Assembly (NCBI RefSeq): GCF_019880555.1
Contig: NZ_JAINVU010000006.1
Span: 1 to 64,000, forward strand
Reading direction: 5' to 3'
DNA from: Hephaestia mangrovi
GTDB taxonomy: Bacteria; Pseudomonadota; Alphaproteobacteria; Sphingomonadales; Sphingomonadaceae
DNA length: 64,000 nucleotides
Below, one piece after another: positions 16,844-25,253 of the stretch. The position numbers and the translations under genes are program-made. Below the pieces are notes generated by a model. The model saw nothing but the letters and a program-made list of their open reading frames with translations. It searched no databases and was not told the origin of the DNA. Within the stretch, counting starts at the first letter, position 1. The number at the start of each line of letters is the position of its first letter.

Positions 16844-17254
16844 ATGGCGCCCGGCGGCCCCTTGCAAAGCGGGACCGATCCGCCGGACAGCGTCTTCGTC
16901 GATGAGGCTCGGTTCGCGCGGCTGCTCCTCCAGCAGCGGCGTCGGCGCGAACAGGCGCTGGGCGCCGAGCATTTCGCCGATCCGGTCTGGGACATGATGC
17001 TCGACCTGTTCGTCGCCCGGGTAGCGGGTGAAGACGTCGCCATGTCCAGCCTGGTGATCGGCGCGAACGTGCCACAGAGCACCGCGCTGCGGCGGATACG
17101 CATGCTCGTCCGGCAGGGCGGATTCATCGCACGCGCCGACCCGCATGACGGCAGGCGGACCTTCATTGCGCTGTCGGACGCCCTGTTCGAAGCGCTCGCG
17201 GCACTGCTGCGCGCGTGGCGCGACGCGGCCGCCCTGATGCTGGGCGGCGACTGA
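16844..17254 (+). CDS. MarR-like winged-helix regulator
   Basis: A 136-residue protein with a central winged helix (DPVWDMMLDLFVARVAGEDV; MSSLVIGANVPQSTALRRIR; MLVRQGGFIARADPHDGRRT), the last stretch being the typical MarR wing with DxxDxR. A GAGAGG ribosome site precedes ATG 16844. It follows the PhyH gene by 70 bases on the same strand, and next downstream is the structured-RNA candidate. It may control the quorum-sensing or lasso genes, but no operator is evident. Confidence 0.75.
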   Translation: MAPGGPLQSGTDPPDSVFVDEARFARLLLQQRRRREQALGAEHFADPVWDMMLDLFVARVAGEDVAMSSLVIGANVPQSTALRRIRMLVRQGGFIARADPHDGRRTFIALSDALFEALAALLRAWRDAAALMLGGD

Positions 17255-17280
17255 TGCTGCCGCCCGCCTGCCAAGCCCGA

Positions 17281-17309
17281 TTGCACGCCGCCCCCGCGAT
17301 CCGCTAGAA
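17281..17309 (+). promoter_or_regulatory. Sigma-70-like promoter of the stable-RNA type
   Basis: TTGCAC at 17281-17286 and CTAGAA at 17304-17309 are separated by exactly 17 bases. The same layout (TTGACA-N17-CTAGAG) stands in front of the tRNA-Leu gene at 41209-41237. The start point would be near 17316. Confidence 0.6.
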
Positions 17310-17315
17310 GCGGCA

Positions 17316-17460
17316 TCGCGCTCCTTCGTTGGGGGAGCGTGGGGCGTGGAAACCCCAAGACAAGAGTCGGAGCTTCGAGCGACCGGGTGGCGGACGTGTA
17401 TGTCCAGGGCCCCCGGCCTAAAGGCGTTCGCGCCTTTGCTTGTCTTAGGTTTCCAACACC
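17316..17460 (+). ncRNA. Candidate structured RNA upstream of the lasso operon
   Basis: Downstream of the promoter lies a chain of helices. A hairpin CGCTCC / GGAGCG (17319-17339) is followed by a long-range stem whose arms are 17348-17364 (GGAAACC, CC, AAGACAAG) and 17439-17454 (CTTGTCTT, A, GGTTTCC). Enclosed are a stem GTCG / CGAC, a hairpin GGAC / GTCC near 17392, and a perfect hairpin AAAGGCG-TTCG-CGCCTTT at 17420-17437. Together they suggest a multi-branched RNA of about 145 nt. It matches no RNA family I can name. It could be a free ncRNA or the leader of the gene at 17523. Confidence 0.5.
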
Positions 17461-17522
17461 CGGTTCAGCGCCGACGCGGATTTCGTCCGTGTCGCCGGCT
17501 GGCCGGGCGCTGGGAGGTCGAG

Positions 17523-17753
17523 ATGACGACAGCCGACACGATATTGTTCGAACAATTCGCCGATGCGCTGAATCGCGAACTCGCCGCGAGCGGCGCGACG
17601 CTGCGCGTCGCCCGCCGTGCCGCCCGGTCGCGCGACTGGATGATCCTGCAGGATGCCGACGGGCACGACCTCGGACCGATCCCCGACCATGCCGACGCCG
17701 CCACGATCACGGCATTCGAAGCGATGATCCTGTCCCGGAAGCGCGCCCAATAG
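17523..17753 (+). CDS. Small hypothetical protein upstream of lasso precursor
   Basis: The gene encodes 76 residues from ATG 17523, preceded by a clear TGGGAGG ribosome site. The product is small, soluble and balanced in charge (FEQFADALNRELAASGATLR; SRDWMILQDADGHDLGPIPD). I recognise no family. It lies between the structured-RNA candidate and the lasso precursor and is on the same strand, so it may be part of the same transcription unit. It lacks the Thr-x-Gly leader junction, so it is not itself a lasso precursor. Confidence 0.55.
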   Translation: MTTADTILFEQFADALNRELAASGATLRVARRAARSRDWMILQDADGHDLGPIPDHADAATITAFEAMILSRKRAQ

Positions 17754-17922
17754 CCGGCCGTTCGACGAGCTGGCGACCCGGGCTCCGTCCGGCCCGGCAC
17801 CGGGTGCGACATGGCCGAATATTTGGTGCCGGATATGCCGCGTATCGGCTTTGTGATCGGCGCGGTTCGGCAAAGGATCGTCGGTGTCGCAATCGAGCGG
17901 CAGTAAACCAGGAGCAAGAACG

Positions 17923-18051
17923 ATGAAGCGCAACGATGTTGACCGCAAGGTCGTCGATCTCGGCAAGGCCAGCCGTGAAACCAGGGGTGGCCATGTCGGC
18001 TCCCCCGAAGGGATCGGCCTGCTGCCGACCTTCGGACTGAGCCGGGACTGA
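17923..18051 (+). CDS. Lasso peptide precursor (A)
   Basis: A 42-codon gene with ribosome site AGGAG at 17909-17913. The leader (residues 1-21) ends in Glu-Thr-Arg, placing Thr20 at the penultimate leader position that lasso proteases require. The predicted 21-residue core starts at Gly22 with GGHVGSPE and ends FGLSRD. The only acidic residue at ring position 7-9 is Glu8, so an eight-membered Gly1-Glu8 macrolactam is predicted, with tail GIGLLPTFG and onward. The spacing G-x-x-VG-x-PE recalls caulosegnin I. The B and C genes follow directly. By my hand calculation the full-length lasso would have a monoisotopic mass near 2047.05 Da. Some lasso peptides are trimmed at the C-terminus. Confidence 0.9.
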   Translation: MKRNDVDRKVVDLGKASRETRGGHVGSPEGIGLLPTFGLSRD

Positions 18052-18060
18052 GGCTCGGTG

Positions 18061-18084
18061 AGGGCGGCGGTGGAACGCCGCCCT
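18061..18084 (+). promoter_or_regulatory. Hairpin between lasso A and B genes
   Basis: Perfect 9-bp stem AGGGCGGCG / CGCCGCCCT with loop GTGGAA, starting ten bases after the precursor stop. There is no T-run. Such stem-loops between lasso A and B genes are thought to stabilise the short precursor message and lower expression of the enzymes. Confidence 0.6.
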
Positions 18085-18104
18085 CCTTGGCAGTGCCGGG
18101 TGCG

Positions 18105-18764
18105 ATGACCTCTGCTTCCGTTCCTGACATGGCGCTTGCTGTCGCGCATGGGCATGCGATCTTCCTCGACTGTGCGCTGGACCGCTATTTCGCGCTCTCG
18201 CCGACAGAAAACGACGCGCTGCTGAGGTTGCTGGCGGGCGAGCCGATCTCGGATCGCGCGCGGCGAGCGTTGACCGCGGCCACCGGAATCGAGGCCAATA
18301 CCCAGAACTTTCGCGCATTGATGGCGCCCCGATCGAGTCGCCCGCTGGTCGAACGCGGGGTTCCCGACGACCCGTCCGGCTGGACGGTTCGTCTGTCGGC
18401 GATCTACCATCTCGTCGCCGCCCGGCTCGCGATAGGCCTTGGCGGTTTTCGTGCTGCACTCCTCCAGCTCGCGCGGATCGAGGCCATGCCGGCGCGCTCC
18501 AGCACGGCAATGGCTGAGTGCCGTGATCGCATCGTCTGCGCGCATGACTGGTTGTCGGGACACGCGACCGCGCACGATGCCTGCCTGTTGCGCTCGCTTG
18601 CGCTGGCCCGCCACCTTCGATCGGCTGCATGCGCCGCGCAGCTGGTGATCGCGGTCAGGGCCGAGCCGTTCTCCGCGCATTGCTGGGTCCAGTCAGACGA
18701 TCGGCTGCTCAACGAGGAGATCGACCACGCCGCGTCGTTCGAGCCGATTCTCGTCGTCCAATGA
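18105..18764 (+). CDS. Lasso peptide maturation protease (B), RRE fused to transglutaminase-like domain
   Basis: A 219-residue protein. The first 80 or so residues form a PqqD-like recognition domain (AIFLDCALDRYFALSPTEND) that would bind the leader. The C-terminal part is the transglutaminase-like cysteine protease, with Cys160 in HDACLLRSLALARHL, and His192 and Asp198 in AHCWVQSDD, the usual AHAWV-type motif. It removes the leader before cyclisation. ATG 18105 is preferred; a TTG at 18087 is possible. The stop overlaps the start of the cyclase gene (ATGA), indicating coupled translation. Confidence 0.92.
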   Translation: MTSASVPDMALAVAHGHAIFLDCALDRYFALSPTENDALLRLLAGEPISDRARRALTAATGIEANTQNFRALMAPRSSRPLVERGVPDDPSGWTVRLSAIYHLVAARLAIGLGGFRAALLQLARIEAMPARSSTAMAECRDRIVCAHDWLSGHATAHDACLLRSLALARHLRSAACAAQLVIAVRAEPFSAHCWVQSDDRLLNEEIDHAASFEPILVVQ

Positions 18765-20524
18765 GCGCGCGCTACATCGCCGTAGCAGGCCATGATTGCG
18801 ACGCGATGCGTAGCGCGTCGCAGCGGGCACCTGGCCTGACCATCGCCCTCGATCTTCCGACGTTAATGCTCGTATGCGATCCCCGCACCGACCGGGTCGA
18901 CCTCGGTAGCGAACGCGGAGCCATCATCGGCACGCTGTTCGACCGCCAGACGGGTCGTCCGGCGTCGCGTCTTGCGGAATCTCAAATCGATGACTGTCAC
19001 CATAGCGGCGGCGCGTTCCTGATCGATCATTATTGGGGAAGCTACATCGCGTTCCTCGTGGATGAACGCGGCGGCGTCACCATCGTCCGAGATCCATCCG
19101 GCGCTACCGCTTGCTATGTCTCGTGCCTGGGGACGGCCCATGTGGTCACGTCGGACGTCCGGACCTGTACGTCGCTCGGCCTGGTCACCGGCGAGATCGA
19201 CTGGCGGGGCGTAGCCGCACACCTGCTCTGGCCGGATCGTCGAACACGTCGCACCTGTATCGAGGGCGTCGGGGAGCTGATGCCGGGGTTTCGCCTGACC
19301 GTCGGAGAGCGGAGACCACGTGCCGACCAGGCATGGACGCCCTGGCACTTCACCTCGAGCGATCGGCGGATCGACGATTCGCGAGAGGCTGCCGAGGTGG
19401 TTCGCAGAGCGGTAGCCGATACCGTCGGTGCCTGGTCCGATCGTTACGCCCGGCCTCTGGTCAGCCTGTCGGGCGGGCTCGATTCCTCGATCGTCGCGGC
19501 CTGCACCACGGGTGCCGCAGCGGCGGTCACGCTCGCGACCCACGAGCCGCTCGGAGACGAGCGGCAATATGCAAGGGCGGTCGCTGACCGGCAGGAACTC
19601 GACTTGATCGAACAGCAGATGAGCATCGAAGCGATCGATCCGCGAAGATCGCACGCGGCGTCGTTGCCGAGGCCGGTGTCGCGCCTGTTCGCGCAGGCGT
19701 TCGATCGAATCTGGGCGGAGACGGTCGCGACTACCGGAGCCAGCGCGCTTTTTCATGGCGGCGGCGGCGATAACATCTTCTGCTATTTGACATCGTCGAC
19801 GCCGTATCTGGACGCCTGGTTGGCTGGTCAGCCGCACGACGTGCGCCGGGCCGTGCTCGACAGCCTGTCCGCGATGACGCAGGTGTCGCGGTGGCGGATC
19901 CGGCGAGCGGCGCTGCGCAAGGCCTTGGTCGACCGGGGACGATTTCACTGGCGTCGAAACCCGCGCCTGCTGACGCGGGCCGCGATCGACCGGGCTGGTC
20001 TGCCCGAATGCCATCCATGGTTTGAAACCATCCCCGCCGCCACCCTGCCGGGAAAGCAGGCTCATGTTGCCGGTCTCGTCGGGATTCAGAACTACCTCGA
20101 GGCGGTGGTGGCGCCCCAACAAGCAGCAGTGATAGCGCCGCTGATGTCGCAGCCCGTCATCGAGGCCTGTCTGCGGGTCCCGACATGGCTCTGGTGCCGT
20201 GCGGGCATGAACCGCATGGTCGCCCGCGACGCGTTCCGCGACCGATTGCCGGCCGCCGTGATCGACCGCCGGGCCAAGGGAAGTCCGGGTGCGTTCGACG
20301 CCCGGATGGTGTCGACACAACGGGGGGCGATCCGAGCAATCCTCAACGACGGACATCTGGCGGCGAAAGGCCTGATCGATCTTGCCGCCATCGATCAGGC
20401 GCTCGGCACGCAAGGCCCCTTGCGCGGGGATGGCTATCTTCGGGTGACCGCGCTGGTCGATGTCGAAGCCTGGGTGCAGAGCTGGCTCGGTACGCCGTCT
20501 TTTGTCGGACCGGGGCAGAGCTGA
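18761..20524 (+). CDS. Lasso peptide cyclase (C), asparagine-synthetase-like
   Basis: A 587-residue member of the asparagine synthetase B family. The N-terminal glutaminase-like domain lacks an N-terminal catalytic Cys (MSARYIA), as expected for lasso cyclases. The synthetase domain has the ATP pyrophosphatase loop SLSGGLDSS at residues 235-243 and later GGGGDNIFCY. It adenylates the Glu8 side chain and closes the ring onto Gly1 while the tail is threaded. The start overlaps the B gene by four bases. Its last 91 bases overlap the end of the convergent isopeptidase gene. Confidence 0.92.
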   Translation: MSARYIAVAGHDCDAMRSASQRAPGLTIALDLPTLMLVCDPRTDRVDLGSERGAIIGTLFDRQTGRPASRLAESQIDDCHHSGGAFLIDHYWGSYIAFLVDERGGVTIVRDPSGATACYVSCLGTAHVVTSDVRTCTSLGLVTGEIDWRGVAAHLLWPDRRTRRTCIEGVGELMPGFRLTVGERRPRADQAWTPWHFTSSDRRIDDSREAAEVVRRAVADTVGAWSDRYARPLVSLSGGLDSSIVAACTTGAAAAVTLATHEPLGDERQYARAVADRQELDLIEQQMSIEAIDPRRSHAASLPRPVSRLFAQAFDRIWAETVATTGASALFHGGGGDNIFCYLTSSTPYLDAWLAGQPHDVRRAVLDSLSAMTQVSRWRIRRAALRKALVDRGRFHWRRNPRLLTRAAIDRAGLPECHPWFETIPAATLPGKQAHVAGLVGIQNYLEAVVAPQQAAVIAPLMSQPVIEACLRVPTWLWCRAGMNRMVARDAFRDRLPAAVIDRRAKGSPGAFDARMVSTQRGAIRAILNDGHLAAKGLIDLAAIDQALGTQGPLRGDGYLRVTALVDVEAWVQSWLGTPSFVGPGQS

Positions 20525-22629
20525 GCGCGAAGCGCGCGCCAGCGTGCGAGCTCTTCGGCACTGGCATCGTCCTCGTCCTCGCGGCCCTGCAGCCAGAAGT
20601 CGAACCAGGCGAGATTGCGCCGGTACATCGCCAGCCGATGGGCCGGTTGCCCCGTTATGTGCGGCTCTCCTGGAAAGACGTAGACGTCGATCGGGGCGTT
20701 CGCCGCTTCGAGCGCGGAAATCGCGCCGAGCCCGGCGAGATATTCCTCACCAGGAAATTGCACGAGGATCGGTGTCCGCAGGGTCGTGGCATTGGGCGCA
20801 AGGGCGATCGGCTCGTAGAACGACCTGGCGGCGGGGCCATCGAACGGAAAGCCGTAAGCGGCGAACGCCGTGCGCAACGCCGGCCCGCCGACCTCGAACA
20901 TGAAGCGATCCCATACCGGCGAGCCCAGCGACGCCGTCGCAAAGAGGTGACTGTTGTTGAGGGCGTAGACGGCACTCGACGCGGCGTCGCTGACACCGGC
21001 GATGCCGAGGCGCCGCATGTCTATCGAAGCGTGCGCCCTGGCTTCGGCGATGCCGGCCATCAAATTGTCGAACTGCAATTTGCGCGCATGATAGTCGGTG
21101 ATGTCGAGACGCACTGCCTCGGCGGGCGTCCGGACAGACGGATCGGAGACGAGTGACGCATAGTCGGGCGCGTTTTCGACACTGAGCACGGCAAAGCCAT
21201 GGGCGGCGAACGCGAGGATCGGAAATTCGTCACCGATCGCGCCCTTGAGAAAGCCTCGCGTGCGATATTGGACGATGATCATCGGATAGCCGGCCGATGG
21301 TGCCGCGCTTCGCGGCAGTACCAGGTCGCCATAGCCGTGCACGTTCAGCGGATCGTTCCAGTGGAGACGCTCGACCCGCGGAAGGGCATGGCGAGCAAAG
21401 CCGGGATTGGGATCGAAGATGATCGACTGTTGCCCCGTTTCGAGGCTGAGCGACCATAAGCGCCGCGGCTGCAGCGATGCTTCGCGTCCACAAATCAGCA
21501 AACCAGCGGCCACGTCGCAGCCCGCGAGAAGATCTTCGGTTGCGAATATGCGCTCCGGCGGCGCTCCCGGCCGCCAGCGGTAAACAGCCGTGACGCTGTC
21601 TCCCCATCCTTCCCGTCGCAGAAACAGAAAGTGTCGCCCATCGGCCCAGAGATTCGTCAGATAGCCGGAACAAGCGGGCGCGTCGCAAACAACCCTGGTG
21701 CCATCGACGCTCGCGAACAGGTTGATGACCGGCTGCCAGCTGGAATGATCGGCGGGAACGAGCCACGCACGCGCCCCGCCGGGCAGACTTGCGGTGGCGA
21801 CAGCGTCCTTTTGCTCTCCGGATGCGGACGCCGGATCGAGCAGCGTGCGCTCCGCGTCGGTCGCTGGCCGATCGCGGGCTGTCGTCAGCAAGACCGTGCG
21901 ATAGGAGATCGGGAGCGCCGCCGGGGGCTGTGGTCGCGGAGACGTCGTCGGCACGACGCGGGCATCATAATGGTAACCGCGAAGCGCTTCGCGGTCGGTC
22001 GCGGCACGAAATGCCGCCAGCCCGGCCCGGGTCGAGTAAACCAGGGCCTTCCCGTCGGCCGACCATGCGAAATCGATCACACCGCCTGGGGCATCGGTCA
22101 GGAACCGGCTGTGACCGGTCTTTGCGTTCACGCCGAGAACCTGGACGATGCCATGCCTGGCCGCCAGGATGGCAACCGTGTCGCCATCAGATGACCAGCG
22201 GGGTGGGTTGGCGCTGATCAGGCCGTCGTGCGCGAGCACGCCGCGCATTTCATAAGGCTGATGAAGCGGCTGCACGTCGAGCGGAATCACCTTGGGCGCA
22301 ACACCCGCGCGGCGGGAGGTGATGACCAGCGCCTGGCAGAACCGGTTGCGCGCCGGATCGGCGCGGCGGATGACGAGCGCGATTCTTGCGCCGCCGGGCG
22401 ACACGCCGAACGCCGGTCCCTGATTGGTGCTGTTGTCGCTCTGCCCGAATTCCCGCACCGCGCTGAGATCGTGCGGGGTAACGGCGATCCCTCGGGCCGA
22501 GGCGACCGGCGACGCAGCGAACACGGCGCAGTCGGTGGCGTGCGCCGACGAAGCTGCGCAGCCGAGGGCAAAGGCTGATCCCAATCCGACGAGGCGGCCT
22601 TGGCGACGCGGTGATGTGCCGCTTACCAT
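20434..22629 (-). CDS. Lasso peptide isopeptidase (S9-like)
   Basis: A 731-residue exported protein with a signal peptide (residues 1-31, ending AHA), a beta-propeller domain to about residue 440, and an alpha/beta hydrolase domain. The proposed triad is Ser547 in GVSDAAS, Glu628 or Glu629 in PGEEYLAG, and His657 in EPHITGQPAHRLA. The spacing and the PAHRLA ending fit AtxE2-type enzymes, which hydrolyse the isopeptide bond of a threaded lasso peptide. Its ATG overlaps the receptor stop by seven bases. The C-terminal 30 residues extend antisense into the cyclase gene and may be a non-conserved tail. It probably acts in the periplasm on reimported peptide. Confidence 0.9.
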   Translation of the reverse strand: MVSGTSPRRQGRLVGLGSAFALGCAASSAHATDCAVFAASPVASARGIAVTPHDLSAVREFGQSDNSTNQGPAFGVSPGGARIALVIRRADPARNRFCQALVITSRRAGVAPKVIPLDVQPLHQPYEMRGVLAHDGLISANPPRWSSDGDTVAILAARHGIVQVLGVNAKTGHSRFLTDAPGGVIDFAWSADGKALVYSTRAGLAAFRAATDREALRGYHYDARVVPTTSPRPQPPAALPISYRTVLLTTARDRPATDAERTLLDPASASGEQKDAVATASLPGGARAWLVPADHSSWQPVINLFASVDGTRVVCDAPACSGYLTNLWADGRHFLFLRREGWGDSVTAVYRWRPGAPPERIFATEDLLAGCDVAAGLLICGREASLQPRRLWSLSLETGQQSIIFDPNPGFARHALPRVERLHWNDPLNVHGYGDLVLPRSAAPSAGYPMIIVQYRTRGFLKGAIGDEFPILAFAAHGFAVLSVENAPDYASLVSDPSVRTPAEAVRLDITDYHARKLQFDNLMAGIAEARAHASIDMRRLGIAGVSDAASSAVYALNNSHLFATASLGSPVWDRFMFEVGGPALRTAFAAYGFPFDGPAARSFYEPIALAPNATTLRTPILVQFPGEEYLAGLGAISALEAANAPIDVYVFPGEPHITGQPAHRLAMYRRNLAWFDFWLQGREDEDDASAEELARWRALRAQLCPGPTKDGVPSQLCTQASTSTSAVTRR

Positions 22630-25169
22630 TTGTGCGACACCTGAAGCCCGAGAACCCGGCCGATCGCCGAATAATTGGTCGTGTCGTAAGGCGCGGCATA
22701 GACGAAGTTGGTCGCGATCGGTGCCGGCATGGCATCGAACAGGTTGCGGACACTCACCGAGAGCGTCGTCCCGCTCAGGATGCCGGGCGTCGACAGTGAC
22801 AGACGAGCCGAGAGGTCGACGGTCGTCTGTCCATGAACTCTGACGGTCGCTGCGGTTCGCTCGTCATCGACACCGCCAGCGTAATTGACGAAGCCGGCAA
22901 CCGTCAGATCGGAGATCGACCAGGTCGCTCCCGCCCGCCCGCGAAAGCGCGGCGGATTGAACAGCGTACCCGCCAGGGGGATCTCGGGAGCGGAAGGGAT
23001 GATCCTGCGGCGACTGGTCAGGTAGCTGGCGTCGATCGCAAGGTCGAGCGACCGGCGGGTGCCCATGTCGATCCGGTAGCCCGCCACCGCGTCGACACCC
23101 TCGGCATGCTCGCGCGTGACGTTGTGATACCCCTGGTCGATGATCGCGACGAGCTGCGCCGGGTCGAACGGCCGCCCGGTCTGATTGCTCAGTCCGCCGC
23201 TTGCGCCGGCCAAGGCGGCCGCGACCTGCTCGGGCGATGGCGAATAACTGATGAAAGCGGCGTAGAGGGGGTTGCCCAGTGCGTTGAACACGCTTTGCAC
23301 CGGAACCTGCACGCGGTTCACGAAATCCACGGCGAAATAGCTGAGCTCCAGGTGCGCGCCGGATAGGCCAACGGGGTGGACGGCTACCGTCGCCGACCAG
23401 GTTTGTGCCCGCTCCGGGCGCAGGAAGAGATTTCCGCCACTGAAGATGCCGATCGTCGATCCGGCGGGATAGCTGGAATAGCCAAGATCGGTAGCGTTCA
23501 GGACGGTAAGCGTGCTCGGCGAATATTGCTGGAAGAGCGTCGGCGCCTTGAACGATCGGCCCCATGTCGCCTTCAGGTCCAGGCCTGGCACCGGCGTATA
23601 GACAAGCCCGAGCTTCGGGCTGAGAACGCCGTCGCGGCCGTAGCGTTCATACCGTCCGGCGAGGTTCAGGAGCAGCTGCTGGAGTCCGGGGACTGCGTTC
23701 CGCGACGAAATGAAAGGCAGAGCAAGTTCGCCATAGCCGAAAGTCGTGGTCCGACCTCGATCGAAGTCGGCATATCCTGTCTCGAGGTAATGAAGGTCTG
23801 CACGGCGAACGCCGGCGCCGACGGCGAGCCGCGCGGATCCTCCGGGCATGTCGAACAGTGGCCCCTCGGCGTTGATGCCGACCGAGGCCATCCTATTACA
23901 GATGCATCCCGCAAACCGGGAGAAGACGGCGCCGGCCGAATAGCCGAGCGAATCAAACTTCAGGCGGTCATCGCCCCACAGACCGTCGAGCGTGATCTGC
24001 CAAGCGGGCGAGGCGTCGATCACCAGGCGCGGCGCAAATTCCAGCGACCTCGTCGTGGACGTGTCGGTTTGCCCAAAGTCCAGGCTGGTCCCGGTAGCGG
24101 TATAAGGCGTCTCGCCAGATGAGCGCCGCGAGGAATAGAGCGCGTCCATTTCGAACGTGATCGCGGGGACGAGCTGCTGGTGCAGTGTGGCGACGACGCC
24201 CTGATGGCTCTGGTCGCGCACGAGCGTCGAGGAAGGGGCGAGCGATCGAGTGATGTCGCGCTCGCCGGCAACGACCGGGTCCGAGTGATCGAGATCGACC
24301 GTGACCAGCCCGCCACCGCCATCCCAGCTGGATCCGGCGGTGGCCGTATAAAGTTGCCGGACGCCGCCGCCATCGGTCGGAACGTCGACACGCGCGCTGG
24401 TGTCGAGCCCGCGATAGTCCCGCTTCAGGATGACGTTGGCAACCCCGCCGACCGCGTCGGACCCGTAGAGCGCCGACGCGCCGTCGGGCACGATCTCGAT
24501 GCGGTCGACCGCCGCCAGCGGGATCGACGAAATATCGATGCCCTGGCCGGTGCCGTCGTATGAAAGGCGATGTCCGTTCAGAAGGGTGAGCGTCGCATCC
24601 GCTCCCAGCCCGCGCAGGTTGAGGTTCGAGGCCGCGTTCTGATTCTCGCTGGCGCCCGTAACGCCGAGCCCTACCTCGGGGTTCTGGCCGCCGCCAAAGC
24701 TCTGCGGCAGGGAGCGCGCGACATCGCCGAGGTCGGACTGGCCGGCGTTCTGGATCCGCTGCGCTGTGATCACCTGGACCGGCGAGGCCGACGCTTCGCC
24801 CCTGATCCGTGATCCCGTAACGAGGATGTCGCCACCCGACGCACCGCCCTGATCCGCCGTTAGCGGTCTGTGGACGAGGATGGCATCGTCGCGAAACTCG
24901 GCGACGAGACCGCTTCCGACCAGCAGGCGTCGAACCGCCTCGTCGGCGTTCATCCGGCCATCGAGGCGCGGCGACGTCCTGCCCTGGGCGGCATCCGCAG
25001 CAACGATGATTTCGCGTCCCGTCAGGCGTCCAACTTCGGTGAGCGCCCGGTCGAGCGGTTGCGGCTCAAGCGAGAATTGGACGCTTGCCGCGGTCGCCTG
25101 CGCGGCGACGGCGGCCGGACAGGCGAGCATGCTGACGATCAAACAGGCTGTGAACGACGGTCTTGCCAT
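22623..25169 (-). CDS. TonB-dependent receptor of the lasso locus, with STN domain
   Basis: The 848-residue product has a signal peptide (residues 1-27), an STN domain (VQFSLEPQPLDRALTEVGRL, up to about residue 100), a plug (ILVTGSRIRGEASASPVQVI; LRGLGADATLTLLNGHRLSY; GASALYGSDAVGGVANVILK) and a barrel ending in Lys-Trp. It would import the mature lasso peptide across the outer membrane and signal to FecR at 25254. Two cysteines close together (GCICN) in the barrel are unusual. It is a clear paralogue of the receptor at 2232-4829. It is translationally coupled to the isopeptidase. Confidence 0.92.
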   Translation of the reverse strand: MARPSFTACLIVSMLACPAAVAAQATAASVQFSLEPQPLDRALTEVGRLTGREIIVAADAAQGRTSPRLDGRMNADEAVRRLLVGSGLVAEFRDDAILVHRPLTADQGGASGGDILVTGSRIRGEASASPVQVITAQRIQNAGQSDLGDVARSLPQSFGGGQNPEVGLGVTGASENQNAASNLNLRGLGADATLTLLNGHRLSYDGTGQGIDISSIPLAAVDRIEIVPDGASALYGSDAVGGVANVILKRDYRGLDTSARVDVPTDGGGVRQLYTATAGSSWDGGGGLVTVDLDHSDPVVAGERDITRSLAPSSTLVRDQSHQGVVATLHQQLVPAITFEMDALYSSRRSSGETPYTATGTSLDFGQTDTSTTRSLEFAPRLVIDASPAWQITLDGLWGDDRLKFDSLGYSAGAVFSRFAGCICNRMASVGINAEGPLFDMPGGSARLAVGAGVRRADLHYLETGYADFDRGRTTTFGYGELALPFISSRNAVPGLQQLLLNLAGRYERYGRDGVLSPKLGLVYTPVPGLDLKATWGRSFKAPTLFQQYSPSTLTVLNATDLGYSSYPAGSTIGIFSGGNLFLRPERAQTWSATVAVHPVGLSGAHLELSYFAVDFVNRVQVPVQSVFNALGNPLYAAFISYSPSPEQVAAALAGASGGLSNQTGRPFDPAQLVAIIDQGYHNVTREHAEGVDAVAGYRIDMGTRRSLDLAIDASYLTSRRRIIPSAPEIPLAGTLFNPPRFRGRAGATWSISDLTVAGFVNYAGGVDDERTAATVRVHGQTTVDLSARLSLSTPGILSGTTLSVSVRNLFDAMPAPIATNFVYAAPYDTTNYSAIGRVLGLQVSHKW

Positions 25170-25253
25170 TGTGCATCTCTCCCCCTTGCGCAGGAAGCGC
25201 GCTGGAGGAGATGACGCACCGCGGGGTCGCCCCCTTAGGGCAACAAACCGAAT

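Noticed and set aside
15173..17146. A 657-residue minus-strand frame over luxI and the PhyH gene
   Set aside because: It is an antisense shadow of two recognised genes.
17316..17460. Identification of the structured segment as 6S RNA, tmRNA or SRP RNA
   Set aside because: None of the hallmark sequences of those RNAs is present. I keep it as an unnamed candidate.
17811..17906. A 31-codon frame just before the lasso precursor, considered as a second precursor
   Set aside because: It lacks a Thr-x-Gly leader junction, an acidic residue at a suitable distance, and a ribosome site.
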